The notes: generated from the sequence alone by a model not told the origin. Counted from the first letter of the stretch, positions 43,392 to 52,188 are shown. The stretch: DNA of 64,000 bases from Mesorhizobium qingshengii (GCF_027563465.1 NZ_JAPFQA010000014.1:1-64000), one strand, 5' to 3'. Made by a program: numbers and translations.

Positions 43392-44651
43392 ATGGCCCGG
43401 CAAATTAGCAAGAAGCCCGCTTCAAAGACAGCCAACACGGTTGTTTCGGCACGCATCGCCGCGCAATCCCATTTCCGCACGCTGCGTCTCGGGACCCCGT
43501 TCCAGCCTCGCATCGACGCGCTGGCCAGAACCCAGGACTGGTACAATTGGGCCGGCTACCACGCGCCGCATTCGCTGTGGGACGAGGAGCTGGAATATTT
43601 CGCCATCCGCAGCCAGGCTGCCCTGTTCGACATTTCGCCTATGACGAAATACCGGATCGAGGGGCCGGACGCCGAGGCCTTGCTCAACCGCGTCACGCTG
43701 CGCGATGTCGCCAAGCTCAGACCCGGCCGCGTCCACTATACGGCATGGTGCGACGACGAGGGTTTCGTCCTCGACGACGGCACACTGTTCCGGCTTTCGC
43801 CGACACGCTTCCGGCTGTGTTCGCAGGAACGGCACCTGCCGTGGCTGCTGGACAGCGCCATTGGCTTCGACGTCACCGTCGAGGAAGAGACCGAGGCTGT
43901 CGCCGGGCTCGCCCTGCAAGGCCCGACATCCTTCGCCGTGCTGCGGGATGCCGGCTTCGCCGGCGTCGAGAAGCTCAAAGTTTTTGACCTCGCCGATTTC
44001 CCGCATGACGGGGGCAGCGTCACCATTTCACGCACCGGCTTCACCGGCGACCTCGGCTATGAACTGTTCGTTTCGGCCGACAAGGCTCTGAGCCTTTGGG
44101 ACCGGCTGATGATTGCGGGCGAACTGCGCGGTATCCGCGCCATCGGCTACACCGCCCTCAACCGCGCCCGGCTGGAAGCCGGACTGATCGTCGCCAATGC
44201 CGACTTCACCACCGCCGAACACGCCATCCGCGCCGACCGCCCGCGCATGCCCGACGAAATCGGTCTCGGTTTCATGATCGATCTGAAGAAAGGTCATTTC
44301 AACGGCCGCCGCGCCATCCTCGAGGCTCGCGTCAAACGCAAGCTGCGCCATGTGCTGGTCGGGCTGGAGATCGAAGGCAACATCCCAGCCGAACACGCCA
44401 TCGTCTACTACAAGAAAAGCCGGGAGGTCGGCCTGGTCAGCGCCGCCATGTGGTCGCCGATGGCCAAGCGCAACATCGCCATCGCCTCGCTGGAGCGGCC
44501 ATTCGGTGATACCATCGTAGAGGACCTCTGGGTCGAGATCTACGCCATGCGCGAGCTGCAATATCAGAAGCTGATGAAGCGGGCCAAGGTGGTGGCGCGA
44601 CCCTTCATCAAGCTCGACCGCCGCACCGCCAATCCGCCGGCTGACTTCTGA
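43392..44651 (+). CDS. GcvT-like folate-dependent aminomethyltransferase/demethylase
   Basis: 419 residues. T-protein fold: DWYNWAGYHAPHSLWDEELEYFAIRSQAALFDISPM resembles the GcvT/DMGDH N-terminus, followed by GLALQGPTSFAVL, ISRTGFTGDLGYELFV (GcvT signature) and the C-terminal domain SAAMWSPMAKRNIAIASLE. Relatives transfer one-carbon groups from N- or S-methyl substrates to tetrahydrofolate (glycine cleavage T-protein, dimethylglycine and DMSP demethylases). Some N-terminal basic residues precede the domain. With two flavoproteins upstream it could capture formaldehyde-level carbon as methylene-THF. ATG at 43392 with AAAGGG upstream; a GTG two codons earlier is possible. Confidence 0.87.
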   Translation: MARQISKKPASKTANTVVSARIAAQSHFRTLRLGTPFQPRIDALARTQDWYNWAGYHAPHSLWDEELEYFAIRSQAALFDISPMTKYRIEGPDAEALLNRVTLRDVAKLRPGRVHYTAWCDDEGFVLDDGTLFRLSPTRFRLCSQERHLPWLLDSAIGFDVTVEEETEAVAGLALQGPTSFAVLRDAGFAGVEKLKVFDLADFPHDGGSVTISRTGFTGDLGYELFVSADKALSLWDRLMIAGELRGIRAIGYTALNRARLEAGLIVANADFTTAEHAIRADRPRMPDEIGLGFMIDLKKGHFNGRRAILEARVKRKLRHVLVGLEIEGNIPAEHAIVYYKKSREVGLVSAAMWSPMAKRNIAIASLERPFGDTIVEDLWVEIYAMRELQYQKLMKRAKVVARPFIKLDRRTANPPADF

Positions 44652-44653
44652 CC

Positions 44654-44929
44654 ATGGCCGACGAAGCCGACAAGCAGCAGGAAGATGGGCAGCAAGAAGA
44701 TGGGGAAGCCGGCGAACAGTGGGAGCTGGTCAACACCCCGCTCGGCGAGAAATGGTCTGGCCGCACGCGCTATGCCGCCGCCATGTTCTTTTACAAGCGC
44801 GGCGAGATGAGCGCCGAAACGCTCGAGGTCTACCGCATCTGCGCGCGGCTCGATTCGGAAAATCCGCTGCCGATCATCCGCGACCGCGGCGTCGGCAGGG
44901 ACTGGCTGAAGCGCATGGGCATCGAATAA
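44654..44929 (+). CDS. Small acidic protein of the amine block, function unknown
   Basis: 91 residues. N-terminal 20 residues are rich in Gln, Glu and Asp, with QQEDG repeated and probably disordered. The remaining part is a compact domain (WELVNTPLGEKWSGRTRYAAAMFFYKRGEMSAETLEVYRICARLD) ending DRGVGRDWLKRMGIE. I recognise no family. It follows the GcvT-like gene by 2 bases, so it belongs to the operon; a small subunit or assembly factor of the flavoprotein/GcvT complex is one possibility. Confidence 0.7.
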   Translation: MADEADKQQEDGQQEDGEAGEQWELVNTPLGEKWSGRTRYAAAMFFYKRGEMSAETLEVYRICARLDSENPLPIIRDRGVGRDWLKRMGIE

Positions 44930-44963
44930 CCATTGCCAGCGGGCCGCCTCTCAGCGGCAGGGG

Positions 44964-45641
44964 TCAGAACTTGTAGTTCAGACCGATACGGACGGCGTCA
45001 AACTTGGCATCTGACTTGAAGAACCCGTTCGAAACGGCCGTCCATCCCAGATCGACATGCAGATACTCTGCCTTGGCAGTCCAATTCTGATTGAACGCGT
45101 ACTCGACACCGCCGCCTGCGGACCATCCTACGTTGGTGCTGCTTGCCTGGTAGCTGGAAGAGTTATCGATGCCCGACTTGACTCGGCCAAAAGCCAGACC
45201 GCCAGTGCCATACACGAGCACGTTGTCGAGTGCGTAGCCGATCCTGCCTCGCACCGTCGAAAACCATTCGACCTTGGTGACACAAGCACCGGACCCGCAG
45301 TTCCAGCTGCTACCGTCAGGCTGCCCCAAGTTGCCGGGTCCGAAACTCCCCTTGATAGCGGAATAGGACAAGTCAGCTTCGACGCCCGCGACCCAGTTCT
45401 GATGAAACTGGTAATTGTAGCCAACCGTTATACCGCCAATGAAGCCTTTGATATCGAATGGATTCGAATCAACACCGTCATTGAACTTGCTGTCGCCCCA
45501 GCCGTAGCCCGCTGTCAGGCCGATATAGGCACCGGACCAGTTGTAGGTCGATGCGACAGGAAGTTCGCTCACTGCGTCCGCCGCAAAAGCACTACCACTT
45601 GCGGCCAGCAGAACCGCGGTTGCGAAAAGAATCGATTTCAT
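44964..45641 (-). CDS. Outer-membrane beta-barrel protein, Omp25/Omp31-like
   Basis: 225 residues. Signal peptide MKSILFATAVLLAASGSAFA followed by ADAV. Then alternating amphipathic strands (YNWSGAYIGLTAGYGWG, GFIGGITVGYNYQFHQNWVAGVEADLSYS, STVRGRIGYALDNVLVYGTGGLAFG) and the terminal aromatic motif RIGLNYKF needed for barrel assembly. This is the eight-stranded Omp25/31 family abundant in Brucella and rhizobia. A CxxxxxC pair (WNCGSGACV) sits in a surface loop. The longer frame up to 45749 is not needed; GGGGG lies upstream of the ATG. Single gene, convergent with the amine operon. Confidence 0.9.
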   Translation of the reverse strand: MKSILFATAVLLAASGSAFAADAVSELPVASTYNWSGAYIGLTAGYGWGDSKFNDGVDSNPFDIKGFIGGITVGYNYQFHQNWVAGVEADLSYSAIKGSFGPGNLGQPDGSSWNCGSGACVTKVEWFSTVRGRIGYALDNVLVYGTGGLAFGRVKSGIDNSSSYQASSTNVGWSAGGGVEYAFNQNWTAKAEYLHVDLGWTAVSNGFFKSDAKFDAVRIGLNYKF

Positions 45642-45849
45642 GGTCAGAACCCCCAGCCATTGCAAATCGTAGATGCGCTTGATGGGATTGTGAACTGGTA
45701 ACTCTTGCCAATGACCGGAATGCAACCCAGTGTTGCTTTGGCGCCACAAGGTTCGACAAGGGATTGACTCAGCGAACCAGCGCAGTGTGTAGAAAGACTG
45801 CCTTGACGTCCGCCGATCGGTCCGGGCAAAAAAAGCCGGACCGGCGACC

Positions 45850-46908
45850 CTAGCCGATCGTTCTTTCCAGCATGCTCAACCAGTTGCGATAGGCGATCTT
45901 CTCGATCAGCGCGCGGCCGAAGCCGCGCGCCGCCAATGCATCGATGAGCTTCGGCAGACCGGCGACGTCGCCGATGACTGCCGGGATCATGGCACCGTCG
46001 AAATCCGAGCCGAGGCCGACGCCGTCTTCACCCAGCGCCTGCAGCAAAGAATCGACATGGCGCACCATGATGTCGAGACTGGTGTCGGCATTCATGCGGC
46101 CGTCCTCGCGCAGGAAACCGGTGGCGAAGTTCAGCCCGACCATGCCCCCAGTCTCGCGGATCGCGCCGAGCTGCCAGTCGGTGAGATTGCGCGAATGACC
46201 GCAGATCGCATGCACGTTCGAATGGGTAGCCACCAGCGGCGCATCGCTGAGGGCGGCGACATCGCGAAAGCCCTTTTCGTTGAGATGCGAGAGGTCGATC
46301 ATGATCTTGAGCTGGTTGCAGGCCTTGACCAGTGCCTTGCCGGCATCGGTCAGGCCGGGTCCGGTGTCGGGCGAGGACGGAAAGCGGAACGGCACGCCGT
46401 GGCCGAAAGCGTTCGGCCGGCTCCAGACGATGCCGAGCGAGCGCAGGCCGGCGGCATGCAGCACGTCGAGCATTGTGAGCTCGGGATCGATCGCCTCGAC
46501 CCCTTCGATGTGGAACACCGCCGCGATCGACCCTTGCGCCATCGCGTCGCGCACATCGCCGGCGCTGCGGCAGACGGTCAACGCTCCGGCCCGTTCCAGC
46601 CTGAACAGGATGGAGGCCATCGCGATCGTCGAGTTGAGCGCATCGGCGCGCGGAACCTCGGGCGGCAATGGCTCGGTATCGCTCGGCGCCAAGGGCACGG
46701 CACTGCGCCTGGTTTTCTCGACAGGCGGCGGAAAGATGGCGAACATGCCGCCGGCAAAGCCCCCGGCCTTGGCGCGCGGCAGGTCGATATGGCCGCCCGA
46801 TTTCCCCTCAATGAATAGCTTTTCGGCGTCCGTGTCCTTCGACTGGTAGATTCTGAGCAACGTATCGTTGTGGCCGTCGAAGACGGGAACGAGGTCGGAT
46901 TCGGTCAT
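45850..46908 (-). CDS. Membrane (renal-type) dipeptidase, peptidase family M19
   Basis: 352 residues. Metal ligands H13-x-D15 (DGHND), the bridging glutamate in FHIEGVEAI, and two histidines in IDLSHLNEKG and ATHSNVHAICGHSRN; GLGSDFDG near residue 300 completes the site. It is a zinc dipeptidase acting on dipeptides, sometimes D-amino acid-containing ones or beta-lactams. No signal peptide, so cytoplasmic. Alone in its transcription unit; no peptide transporter is adjacent. Confidence 0.92.
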   Translation of the reverse strand: MTESDLVPVFDGHNDTLLRIYQSKDTDAEKLFIEGKSGGHIDLPRAKAGGFAGGMFAIFPPPVEKTRRSAVPLAPSDTEPLPPEVPRADALNSTIAMASILFRLERAGALTVCRSAGDVRDAMAQGSIAAVFHIEGVEAIDPELTMLDVLHAAGLRSLGIVWSRPNAFGHGVPFRFPSSPDTGPGLTDAGKALVKACNQLKIMIDLSHLNEKGFRDVAALSDAPLVATHSNVHAICGHSRNLTDWQLGAIRETGGMVGLNFATGFLREDGRMNADTSLDIMVRHVDSLLQALGEDGVGLGSDFDGAMIPAVIGDVAGLPKLIDALAARGFGRALIEKIAYRNWLSMLERTIG

Positions 46909-47054
46909 GGGGGATCATTCGGTTCGTTTGTCGGCGCTGCGATCTATCATACCTACTTAGGCAAGATGCGCGAGCCGCGCAAATGACAAAGCCATGCGGT
47001 GGGATGACAGTCGCTTGTCGCGCTGTTTCCTGCCGGACAAATTCCGGCCGATCC

Positions 47055-47354
47055 CTATTGCTTCAGCACGTCGGCCCATTCCGGGTGACGTCGGAACTGG
47101 GCGTTGGCGAACGGGCAGAGCGGGATGATCTTCTTGCCCGCCGCACGTGCATCCTCGACGGCGCGGGTGACGAGCCGAAGCCCGGCACCCTGGCCACGAA
47201 ATGCGTCCGGGACTTCGGTATGGTCGATGATGATCTGGTGCTCGCCGATCTTGGTGAAGGTCATCTCGGCCTCGGCGCCGTTAGGCCCGCGCAGGACGTA
47301 ACGGCCCTTGGAACCGCGATCCTCCAGTTCGACCTCGGGCAGTTGATCCGGCAT
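47055..47354 (-). CDS. Small GNAT-type N-acetyltransferase
   Basis: 99 residues. The shortened acetyltransferase of the YjdJ-like subgroup: core IIIDHTEVPDAFRGQGAGLRLVTRAVEDARAAGKKIIPLCPFANAQFRRHPEWADVL, with the acetyl-CoA pyrophosphate loop RGQGAG. Last gene of an operon with an alpha/beta hydrolase (2-base gap) and a ring-cleaving dioxygenase. Acceptor unknown; detoxification of an amine or thiol adduct is possible from context. Confidence 0.87.
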   Translation of the reverse strand: MPDQLPEVELEDRGSKGRYVLRGPNGAEAEMTFTKIGEHQIIIDHTEVPDAFRGQGAGLRLVTRAVEDARAAGKKIIPLCPFANAQFRRHPEWADVLKQ

Positions 47355-47356
47355 CG

Positions 47357-47977
47357 CTACACTCCTTGGGTGGCACCGGCAAAAAGCCGCCGTGCCGCTT
47401 CGATCTCGTTTGGCCGCACCTCGTGCCCGCCTTCATGCCACTCCACTGTGACATCGGCGCCATCGGCACGCAAATAGGCTTCGAGCCGCGTGGTCAGGTT
47501 CGGCGGGCAGATCGGATCGCGCTTGCCGGCGGTCACCAGAATATGGCGGCCGGCGAGGCTGCCCTCGACCTGCGGCTCGAACGGGATCAGCGGATGCATC
47601 AGCGCCGTGGCGTCGAACAGCAATGGCGCGGCAAACACCACCGAGGCCAGGACGTTGGCGCCGTTGGAATAGCCAAGGCCCAGCACCGCCGACGGCTTTG
47701 CCGCCTCGACATGCGCCTTGACGAAGCCCACCATCTTGTCCGTCGCCCGCGCCAGGTCGTCCATGTCGTAGACGCCCTCGCCGGTGCGGCGGAAGAAGCG
47801 CGCCGCACCTTGTTCGGAAACATCGCCGCGCGGCGAGATGATGGTTGCCTGGGGCGCGAGATCGCGCCCCAGCGACAGAAGCTGGTTCTCGTCGGCCCCG
47901 GTGCCATGGAAGACGAAGAGCAGCGGACCGCCCGGCGAACCAGGCAGCTGCTTGTGGATGTAAGCGTCCTTGCTCAT
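47357..47977 (-). CDS. Alpha/beta hydrolase, phospholipase/carboxylesterase family (MhqD-like)
   Basis: 206 residues. FVFHGTGADENQLLSLGRDLAP forms the oxyanion region, LGYSNGANV holds the nucleophile serine (G-Y-S-N-G), the acid is in AGKRDPICPPN and the base histidine in HEGGHEVRPNEI. Same family and gene order as MhqD, which in Bacillus works with the dioxygenase MhqO in quinone resistance. ATG is 5 bases downstream of the dioxygenase stop. Confidence 0.88.
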   Translation of the reverse strand: MSKDAYIHKQLPGSPGGPLLFVFHGTGADENQLLSLGRDLAPQATIISPRGDVSEQGAARFFRRTGEGVYDMDDLARATDKMVGFVKAHVEAAKPSAVLGLGYSNGANVLASVVFAAPLLFDATALMHPLIPFEPQVEGSLAGRHILVTAGKRDPICPPNLTTRLEAYLRADGADVTVEWHEGGHEVRPNEIEAARRLFAGATQGV

Positions 47978-47981
47978 GGCT

Positions 47982-48914
47982 TCAGCCTTCCAGCTTCTGC
48001 AGATGCTGTTCGAGGTAAGGCCGCAGATGCTGATGCTGTGTCGGCAGTTTCAGCGCCTCGCCGAGATGAGTGGTATCCTCATCGCGGTCGAAACCCGGCT
48101 CGTTGGTGGCGACCTCGAACAGCACGCCGCCCGGCGTGCGGAAATAGATCGCCCAGAAATAATCGCGATCGATCACCGGCGTCACCCCATAGCCGGTGTC
48201 AATCAACGCCTTGCGCACTTCGAGCTGCTTGGCGCGGTTCTCGACGGCGAAGGCGACATGGTGGACGGAGCCGGCGCCGAGATCGGCGAAGGCCGCGGTC
48301 GGCAGCGATTCGATGTCGACGACATCAGCGCCGTTGCCGTTCTTCACCGACAGCCGCCTGACATTGCCTGACTTGTCGACCTCCTCGTAGCCCATGAACT
48401 TCAGCAGCTCTTCCGTGGCGCCGCCGTCCTTCAGCCGGAGCGAAACGGAATGAAAGCCGCGGATCGCCTCGTCGGCGGGAATGCCGCCCTTTGTCCACGG
48501 CACCCTGGCATCGGCCTTGCCCTCGACCAGCGCGAAGCCATCGCCATCGGGACCGGCAAAGGCCAGACGCTTCTCGCCGAACGTCTCTCCGCGCGACAGG
48601 CCGGTGACGCCTTCATCGGCGAAACGCTTTTCCCAATAGGCGAGCGTGCCTTCGGGCACGGAGTAGACCGTGGTGCCGACTTCGCCGACGCCATGACGGC
48701 CCTTGCCGATGTTCGGAAACGGAAAATACGTCATCACAGAACCCGGCGTGCCGGCCTCGTCGCCATAGTAGAGGTGGTAGACGTCGGGCGCGTCGAAATT
48801 GACTGTCTTCTTGACCCGGCGCTGGCCGAGTTTTCTGGTGAAGAACTCGTTGTTCTGGCGCGCATCCCTGGCCATCGAGGTCACGTGATGCAGGCCCTTG
48901 ATCTGGTCGAGCAT
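47982..48914 (-). CDS. Ring-cleaving dioxygenase, VOC superfamily (MhqO-like)
   Basis: 310 residues with two glyoxalase/VOC modules (GLHHVTSMARDARQNNEFFTRKLG at the N-terminus; GFHSVSLRLKDGG, GSVHHVAFAVENRAKQ and GVLFEVATNEPGF in the second). Metal ligands appear as H9, H (SVHHVAF) and E (LFEVATNEPGF). AAGGAG lies 8 bases before the ATG. Proteins of this type open or inactivate hydroquinones and catechols. First gene of the hydrolase-GNAT operon; no MarR/MhqR-type regulator is adjacent. Confidence 0.88.
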   Translation of the reverse strand: MLDQIKGLHHVTSMARDARQNNEFFTRKLGQRRVKKTVNFDAPDVYHLYYGDEAGTPGSVMTYFPFPNIGKGRHGVGEVGTTVYSVPEGTLAYWEKRFADEGVTGLSRGETFGEKRLAFAGPDGDGFALVEGKADARVPWTKGGIPADEAIRGFHSVSLRLKDGGATEELLKFMGYEEVDKSGNVRRLSVKNGNGADVVDIESLPTAAFADLGAGSVHHVAFAVENRAKQLEVRKALIDTGYGVTPVIDRDYFWAIYFRTPGGVLFEVATNEPGFDRDEDTTHLGEALKLPTQHQHLRPYLEQHLQKLEG

Positions 48915-49119
48915 TGTCTTGCTCCTTCCCTTGGTGCTTATGCGGCCCTCGCCGCTGTCCACGTCAATATGAGAACACGACAGCTTGCGGCAAAGGCGGC
49001 AAACACAGAATGGACTGTGCTTGGAAAGTGAACAGTAAACATGATTTTGTTCACCAATCGAATAACAGGTCCAGGCTTGCGCCGACGCCGGAATTCGGTT
49101 CCATGAGCGGCGTTCGACC

Positions 49120-50718
49120 ATGCAAGGGATAAGGGTATCGCGAGTGACTGGAAAAGGCAGACGCCCGAATGTTCTCCTGATCACATGCGACCAATGGCGC
49201 GGCGATTGCCTGTCGGTTGCAGGCCATCCGGTTGTGAAGACGCCGAATGCCGACGCGCTGGCCGCGGAGGGTGTGCTGTTCAAGCGGCACTATGGTGGCG
49301 CGGCGCCCTGCTCGCCGGCCCGCGCCTGCCTCTACACCGGCCTCTACCAGATGAACAATCGCGTCTGCCGCAACGGCACGCCGCTCGATGCCCGCCACGG
49401 CAACATCGCGCTGCATGCCCGGAGCCTCGGCTATGATCCGACCCTGTTCGGCTACACCGATGTGTCGCTCGATCCGCGCCTGCTGGCGCCGGGCGACCCA
49501 CGGCTGCAAAGCTATGAAGGCGTGCTGCCTGGATTCACGGTGCGCCAGTTGCTGCCCGAGCATCAGAAGCAGTGGCTGTCCTGGCTGAAGCAGCGGGGCA
49601 TCGATGCCAGCGCCGGATCGCCCGACATCCATCGCCCTGTGGACGACGCCGGCAAGGCCGACGCCAGCGTCAGCAATGCACCGCCAGTCTACTCCAGGGA
49701 CGAGACGCCGGCTGCCTTCCTGACCGGCGAATTCTCGCGCTGGCTCGGCGAGCAGGAGCGGGATGCGCCATGGTTCGCCCATCTTTCCTTCATCAGCCCG
49801 CACCCGCCCTTCATCGTGCCGGAGCCATACAACACCCTCTATGATCCAGCCGGCGGTCCCGCCTTCCGGCGTGCGGCAAGTTGGCAGGCAGAGGCGGAGA
49901 GCCATCCCTATCTCGCCTATGACCTCAGCCTGCAGAAGCGGACGAAATTCCGGCCTGGTGTCGCGGGCAAGGTGCACGATTGGAGCGACGACGACTTTCG
50001 CCGCATCCGCGCGATCTATTACGGCATGATCTCCGAAATGGACGCGCAGCTCGGCTGCATCTGGCAGGCGGTCAAGGCCGCAGGCGCGTGGGACGACACC
50101 ATCATCGTGCTGACCTCCGACCATGCCGAGATGATGGGCGACCATTTCATGCTCGGCAAGGGCGGTTATTTCGACGGCAGCTACCACATTCCGCTGATCG
50201 TCCGCGACCCGCGCCAGGGCAATGCCGGCGGCGCCAGCATCGATCGCTTCACCGAAGCGGTGGATATAGTGCCGACATTGCTCGACCTGCTCGGCGAGGA
50301 ACCCGCGCCGCACCTCGACGGACACTCGCTGAGGCCGTTCATCGATGGCGAGAAACCGGAAGGCTGGCGCGACGCCGCGCACTGGGAGTTCGATTTCCGC
50401 TCGGTCGCCGAAGGCGAGGCCGAGCGGCACTTCGGCATCGCATCGCGCCAGTGCAATCTCGCCGTCGTCCGCACCGAAAAGTTCAAGTATGTGCATTTCG
50501 GCGGCGGCCTTCCGCCGCTGCTGTTCGATCTGGAAAGAGACGCAGGTGAACTGAACAATCTCGCCGCCGACCCCGCGCATCTCGCCGTGCGGCTGGAATT
50601 TGCCGAGCGGCTGCTTGCCTGGCGGGCCGAACATCTCGACCAGTCGCTGGCGCTCGCCGAACTGACCGAACATGGGGTTGCCGGCTCTGTTGCCGGCCTG
50701 TCGCATCCCCTCATGTGA
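49120..50718 (+). CDS. Sulfatase-family phosphonate monoester hydrolase/phosphodiesterase
   Basis: 532 residues. RRPNVLLITCDQWRGDCLSV gives the N-terminal metal aspartate; AAPCSPARACLYTG holds C64-x-P-x-R, the site converted to formylglycine; later metal ligands are in LTSDHAEMMGDH (D-H). The TGLYQMNNRVCRNGTPLDARHGNI block and overall length resemble phosphonate monoester hydrolases of Rhizobium and Burkholderia more than arylsulfatases. A promiscuous phosphate/phosphonate/sulfate esterase in the cytoplasm. GTG at 49144 with AAGGG upstream is an alternative start. Stands alone; ends at a strong terminator. Confidence 0.88.
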   Translation: MQGIRVSRVTGKGRRPNVLLITCDQWRGDCLSVAGHPVVKTPNADALAAEGVLFKRHYGGAAPCSPARACLYTGLYQMNNRVCRNGTPLDARHGNIALHARSLGYDPTLFGYTDVSLDPRLLAPGDPRLQSYEGVLPGFTVRQLLPEHQKQWLSWLKQRGIDASAGSPDIHRPVDDAGKADASVSNAPPVYSRDETPAAFLTGEFSRWLGEQERDAPWFAHLSFISPHPPFIVPEPYNTLYDPAGGPAFRRAASWQAEAESHPYLAYDLSLQKRTKFRPGVAGKVHDWSDDDFRRIRAIYYGMISEMDAQLGCIWQAVKAAGAWDDTIIVLTSDHAEMMGDHFMLGKGGYFDGSYHIPLIVRDPRQGNAGGASIDRFTEAVDIVPTLLDLLGEEPAPHLDGHSLRPFIDGEKPEGWRDAAHWEFDFRSVAEGEAERHFGIASRQCNLAVVRTEKFKYVHFGGGLPPLLFDLERDAGELNNLAADPAHLAVRLEFAERLLAWRAEHLDQSLALAELTEHGVAGSVAGLSHPLM

Positions 50719-50751
50719 AAAAGCCCACGCCTTTGCCGGCGTGGGCTTTTT
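50718..50751. terminator. Bidirectional Rho-independent terminator
   Basis: AAAAAGCCCACGCC, TTTGCC, GGCGTGGGCTTTTT: 9-base GC stem flanked by A5 and T5, located exactly between the convergent sulfatase and PRC-barrel genes. Confidence 0.9.
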
Positions 50752-50767
50752 CATCGGCTGAAATCAG

Positions 50768-52072
50768 TTACCGCACGATCAAGCGCTGCTGGTCGCGCTG
50801 CTGCGCATAGCTGCCCTTGTCGTAGGCGGCCTGAGCCTCCAGTTGTTCCTTGGTGAAGGTCGTATAGAGGTACTTGTTGCCGTCCTTGTCGGTCATGAAT
50901 TTGAGGTTATCGATGCCGACCGCGACCTCCTTCTCGCCGATACCGAGGAAGCCACCGACATCGACGATCACCGCATCGGTCTTCTTGTCGGGCGTCAGTA
51001 CGACATCACCGATCTCGCCGACCTTGGCATCATTGGCGCCATAGACAGTCGTGCCCTTCAGGTCATCGCCGCGAATCTCACCAACAGGCATCTCGGTCAA
51101 GGTCGACTTGTCGATCGCCGCCGTCCGCGTCTGGTCGGGAGCCGAGGCATCAGGGGTCGCCGGAGCCTCAGCCGTCTTGTCGGCGGGTACAGCGGCCGGT
51201 GCGGTTGCTGCCGGCTCATTGGACGCCGTCGTTGTCGGCACCGGATCATAGGCCTTGCGGTTGAAGTCCGGCTGCGCCTGCAATTCTTCCTTGGTGGTCT
51301 GTGCCACCAGCCAACGGTCGCCTTTCTTCTCGGCCCATTGAGCTTTGCCAAAATCATAGGCGACGTTCTTGGCGCCGAGGCCAAGGAAGCCGCCGACCCC
51401 TATGACCAGCGATTGCGCCTTGCCTTCCTTCGTCAGCACGATGTCGTTGACGCTGCCGATATTCTGCGCGTCATCGCCTGCGCCGTTGTAGACGGTTTCG
51501 CCGATGATGTTGGTGGCCAGATTGCCATCCGCACGCTTCACGGGCTCGGCCGTGGCGGCATTCATGTCGACGGGCTTCTGTGCGGTGTCCGTTGTCGCTG
51601 GCGCCGCCGGAGCCGTTGCGTCGGTCGACGCCGCTGGCGCAGGCGCCGGGCCATATGGCTTGCTGTCGAATTCGGGCTGCGCCGTCAACTCATCCTTGGT
51701 CGTCTGGGCGACCAGCCAGCGGTCACCGTTCTTCTCGGCCCACTGCAACTTGTCATAGTCGAAAGCGACATTCTTCGCTCCCACACCCAGAAAGCCGCCG
51801 ACGCCGATGACGACGGATTTCGCCATCCCATCCTTGTCGAAGACGACGTCGCTGACCTTGCCGATGTTCTCTGCGTCATCGCCGGTGCCGTTGTAGACGG
51901 ACTCGCCGATGATGTTGGTGACGATGCTGCCTTCGGCGCGCGGTACTGGTGCGGCGGCCGGCTCCTGAACGGCAGGGGTCTGCGCGGGCGCCGGGGTTGT
52001 CGCACTCTGCGCATGGGCCCCGGTCGCGACCAGCGCTATGAGTGCTGTCGTGGCTAAGAGATTGCGGGTCAT
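50768..52072 (-). CDS. Exported protein with three PRC-barrel domains
   Basis: 434 residues with signal peptide MTRNLLATTALIALVATGAHA. Three PRC-barrel repeats share SIVTNIIGESVYNGTGDDAENIGKVSDVV and VIGVGGFLGVGAKNVAFDY (about 50-140, 185-275, 330-420), joined by Ala/Pro/Thr-rich linkers. PRC-barrel proteins of this exported type occur across rhizobia and are frequent stress-regulon members; the molecular function is unknown. A GGAAC-N16-CGTT promoter sits 92 bases upstream, placing it under the EcfG stress sigma factor. Repeats 1 and 2 are closest to each other, suggesting internal duplication. Confidence 0.88.
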   Translation of the reverse strand: MTRNLLATTALIALVATGAHAQSATTPAPAQTPAVQEPAAAPVPRAEGSIVTNIIGESVYNGTGDDAENIGKVSDVVFDKDGMAKSVVIGVGGFLGVGAKNVAFDYDKLQWAEKNGDRWLVAQTTKDELTAQPEFDSKPYGPAPAPAASTDATAPAAPATTDTAQKPVDMNAATAEPVKRADGNLATNIIGETVYNGAGDDAQNIGSVNDIVLTKEGKAQSLVIGVGGFLGLGAKNVAYDFGKAQWAEKKGDRWLVAQTTKEELQAQPDFNRKAYDPVPTTTASNEPAATAPAAVPADKTAEAPATPDASAPDQTRTAAIDKSTLTEMPVGEIRGDDLKGTTVYGANDAKVGEIGDVVLTPDKKTDAVIVDVGGFLGIGEKEVAVGIDNLKFMTDKDGNKYLYTTFTKEQLEAQAAYDKGSYAQQRDQQRLIVR

Positions 52073-52163
52073 GATAGTCTCTCCTCGTGCGTGATTTCGT
52101 GCACGCCGCGCCCGGTTGAACTGTCGCTGGGGAGATCGGACGCGGCATCTTGTACGGGTTCAC

Positions 52164-52188
52164 AACGTCGTGACCATGCTGTTGTTCC
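52164..52188 (-). promoter_or_regulatory. EcfG-type promoter of the PRC-barrel gene
   Basis: On the minus strand GGAAC, 16 bases, CGTT: exact match to the general stress sigma consensus of alphaproteobacteria. 92 bases from the start codon. Confidence 0.78.

Noticed and set aside
45826..45850. GGTCCGG...CCGGACC hairpin near the dipeptidase stop as a terminator
   Set aside because: The A7 tract lies in the loop, not after the stem, so it does not fit a Rho-independent terminator.
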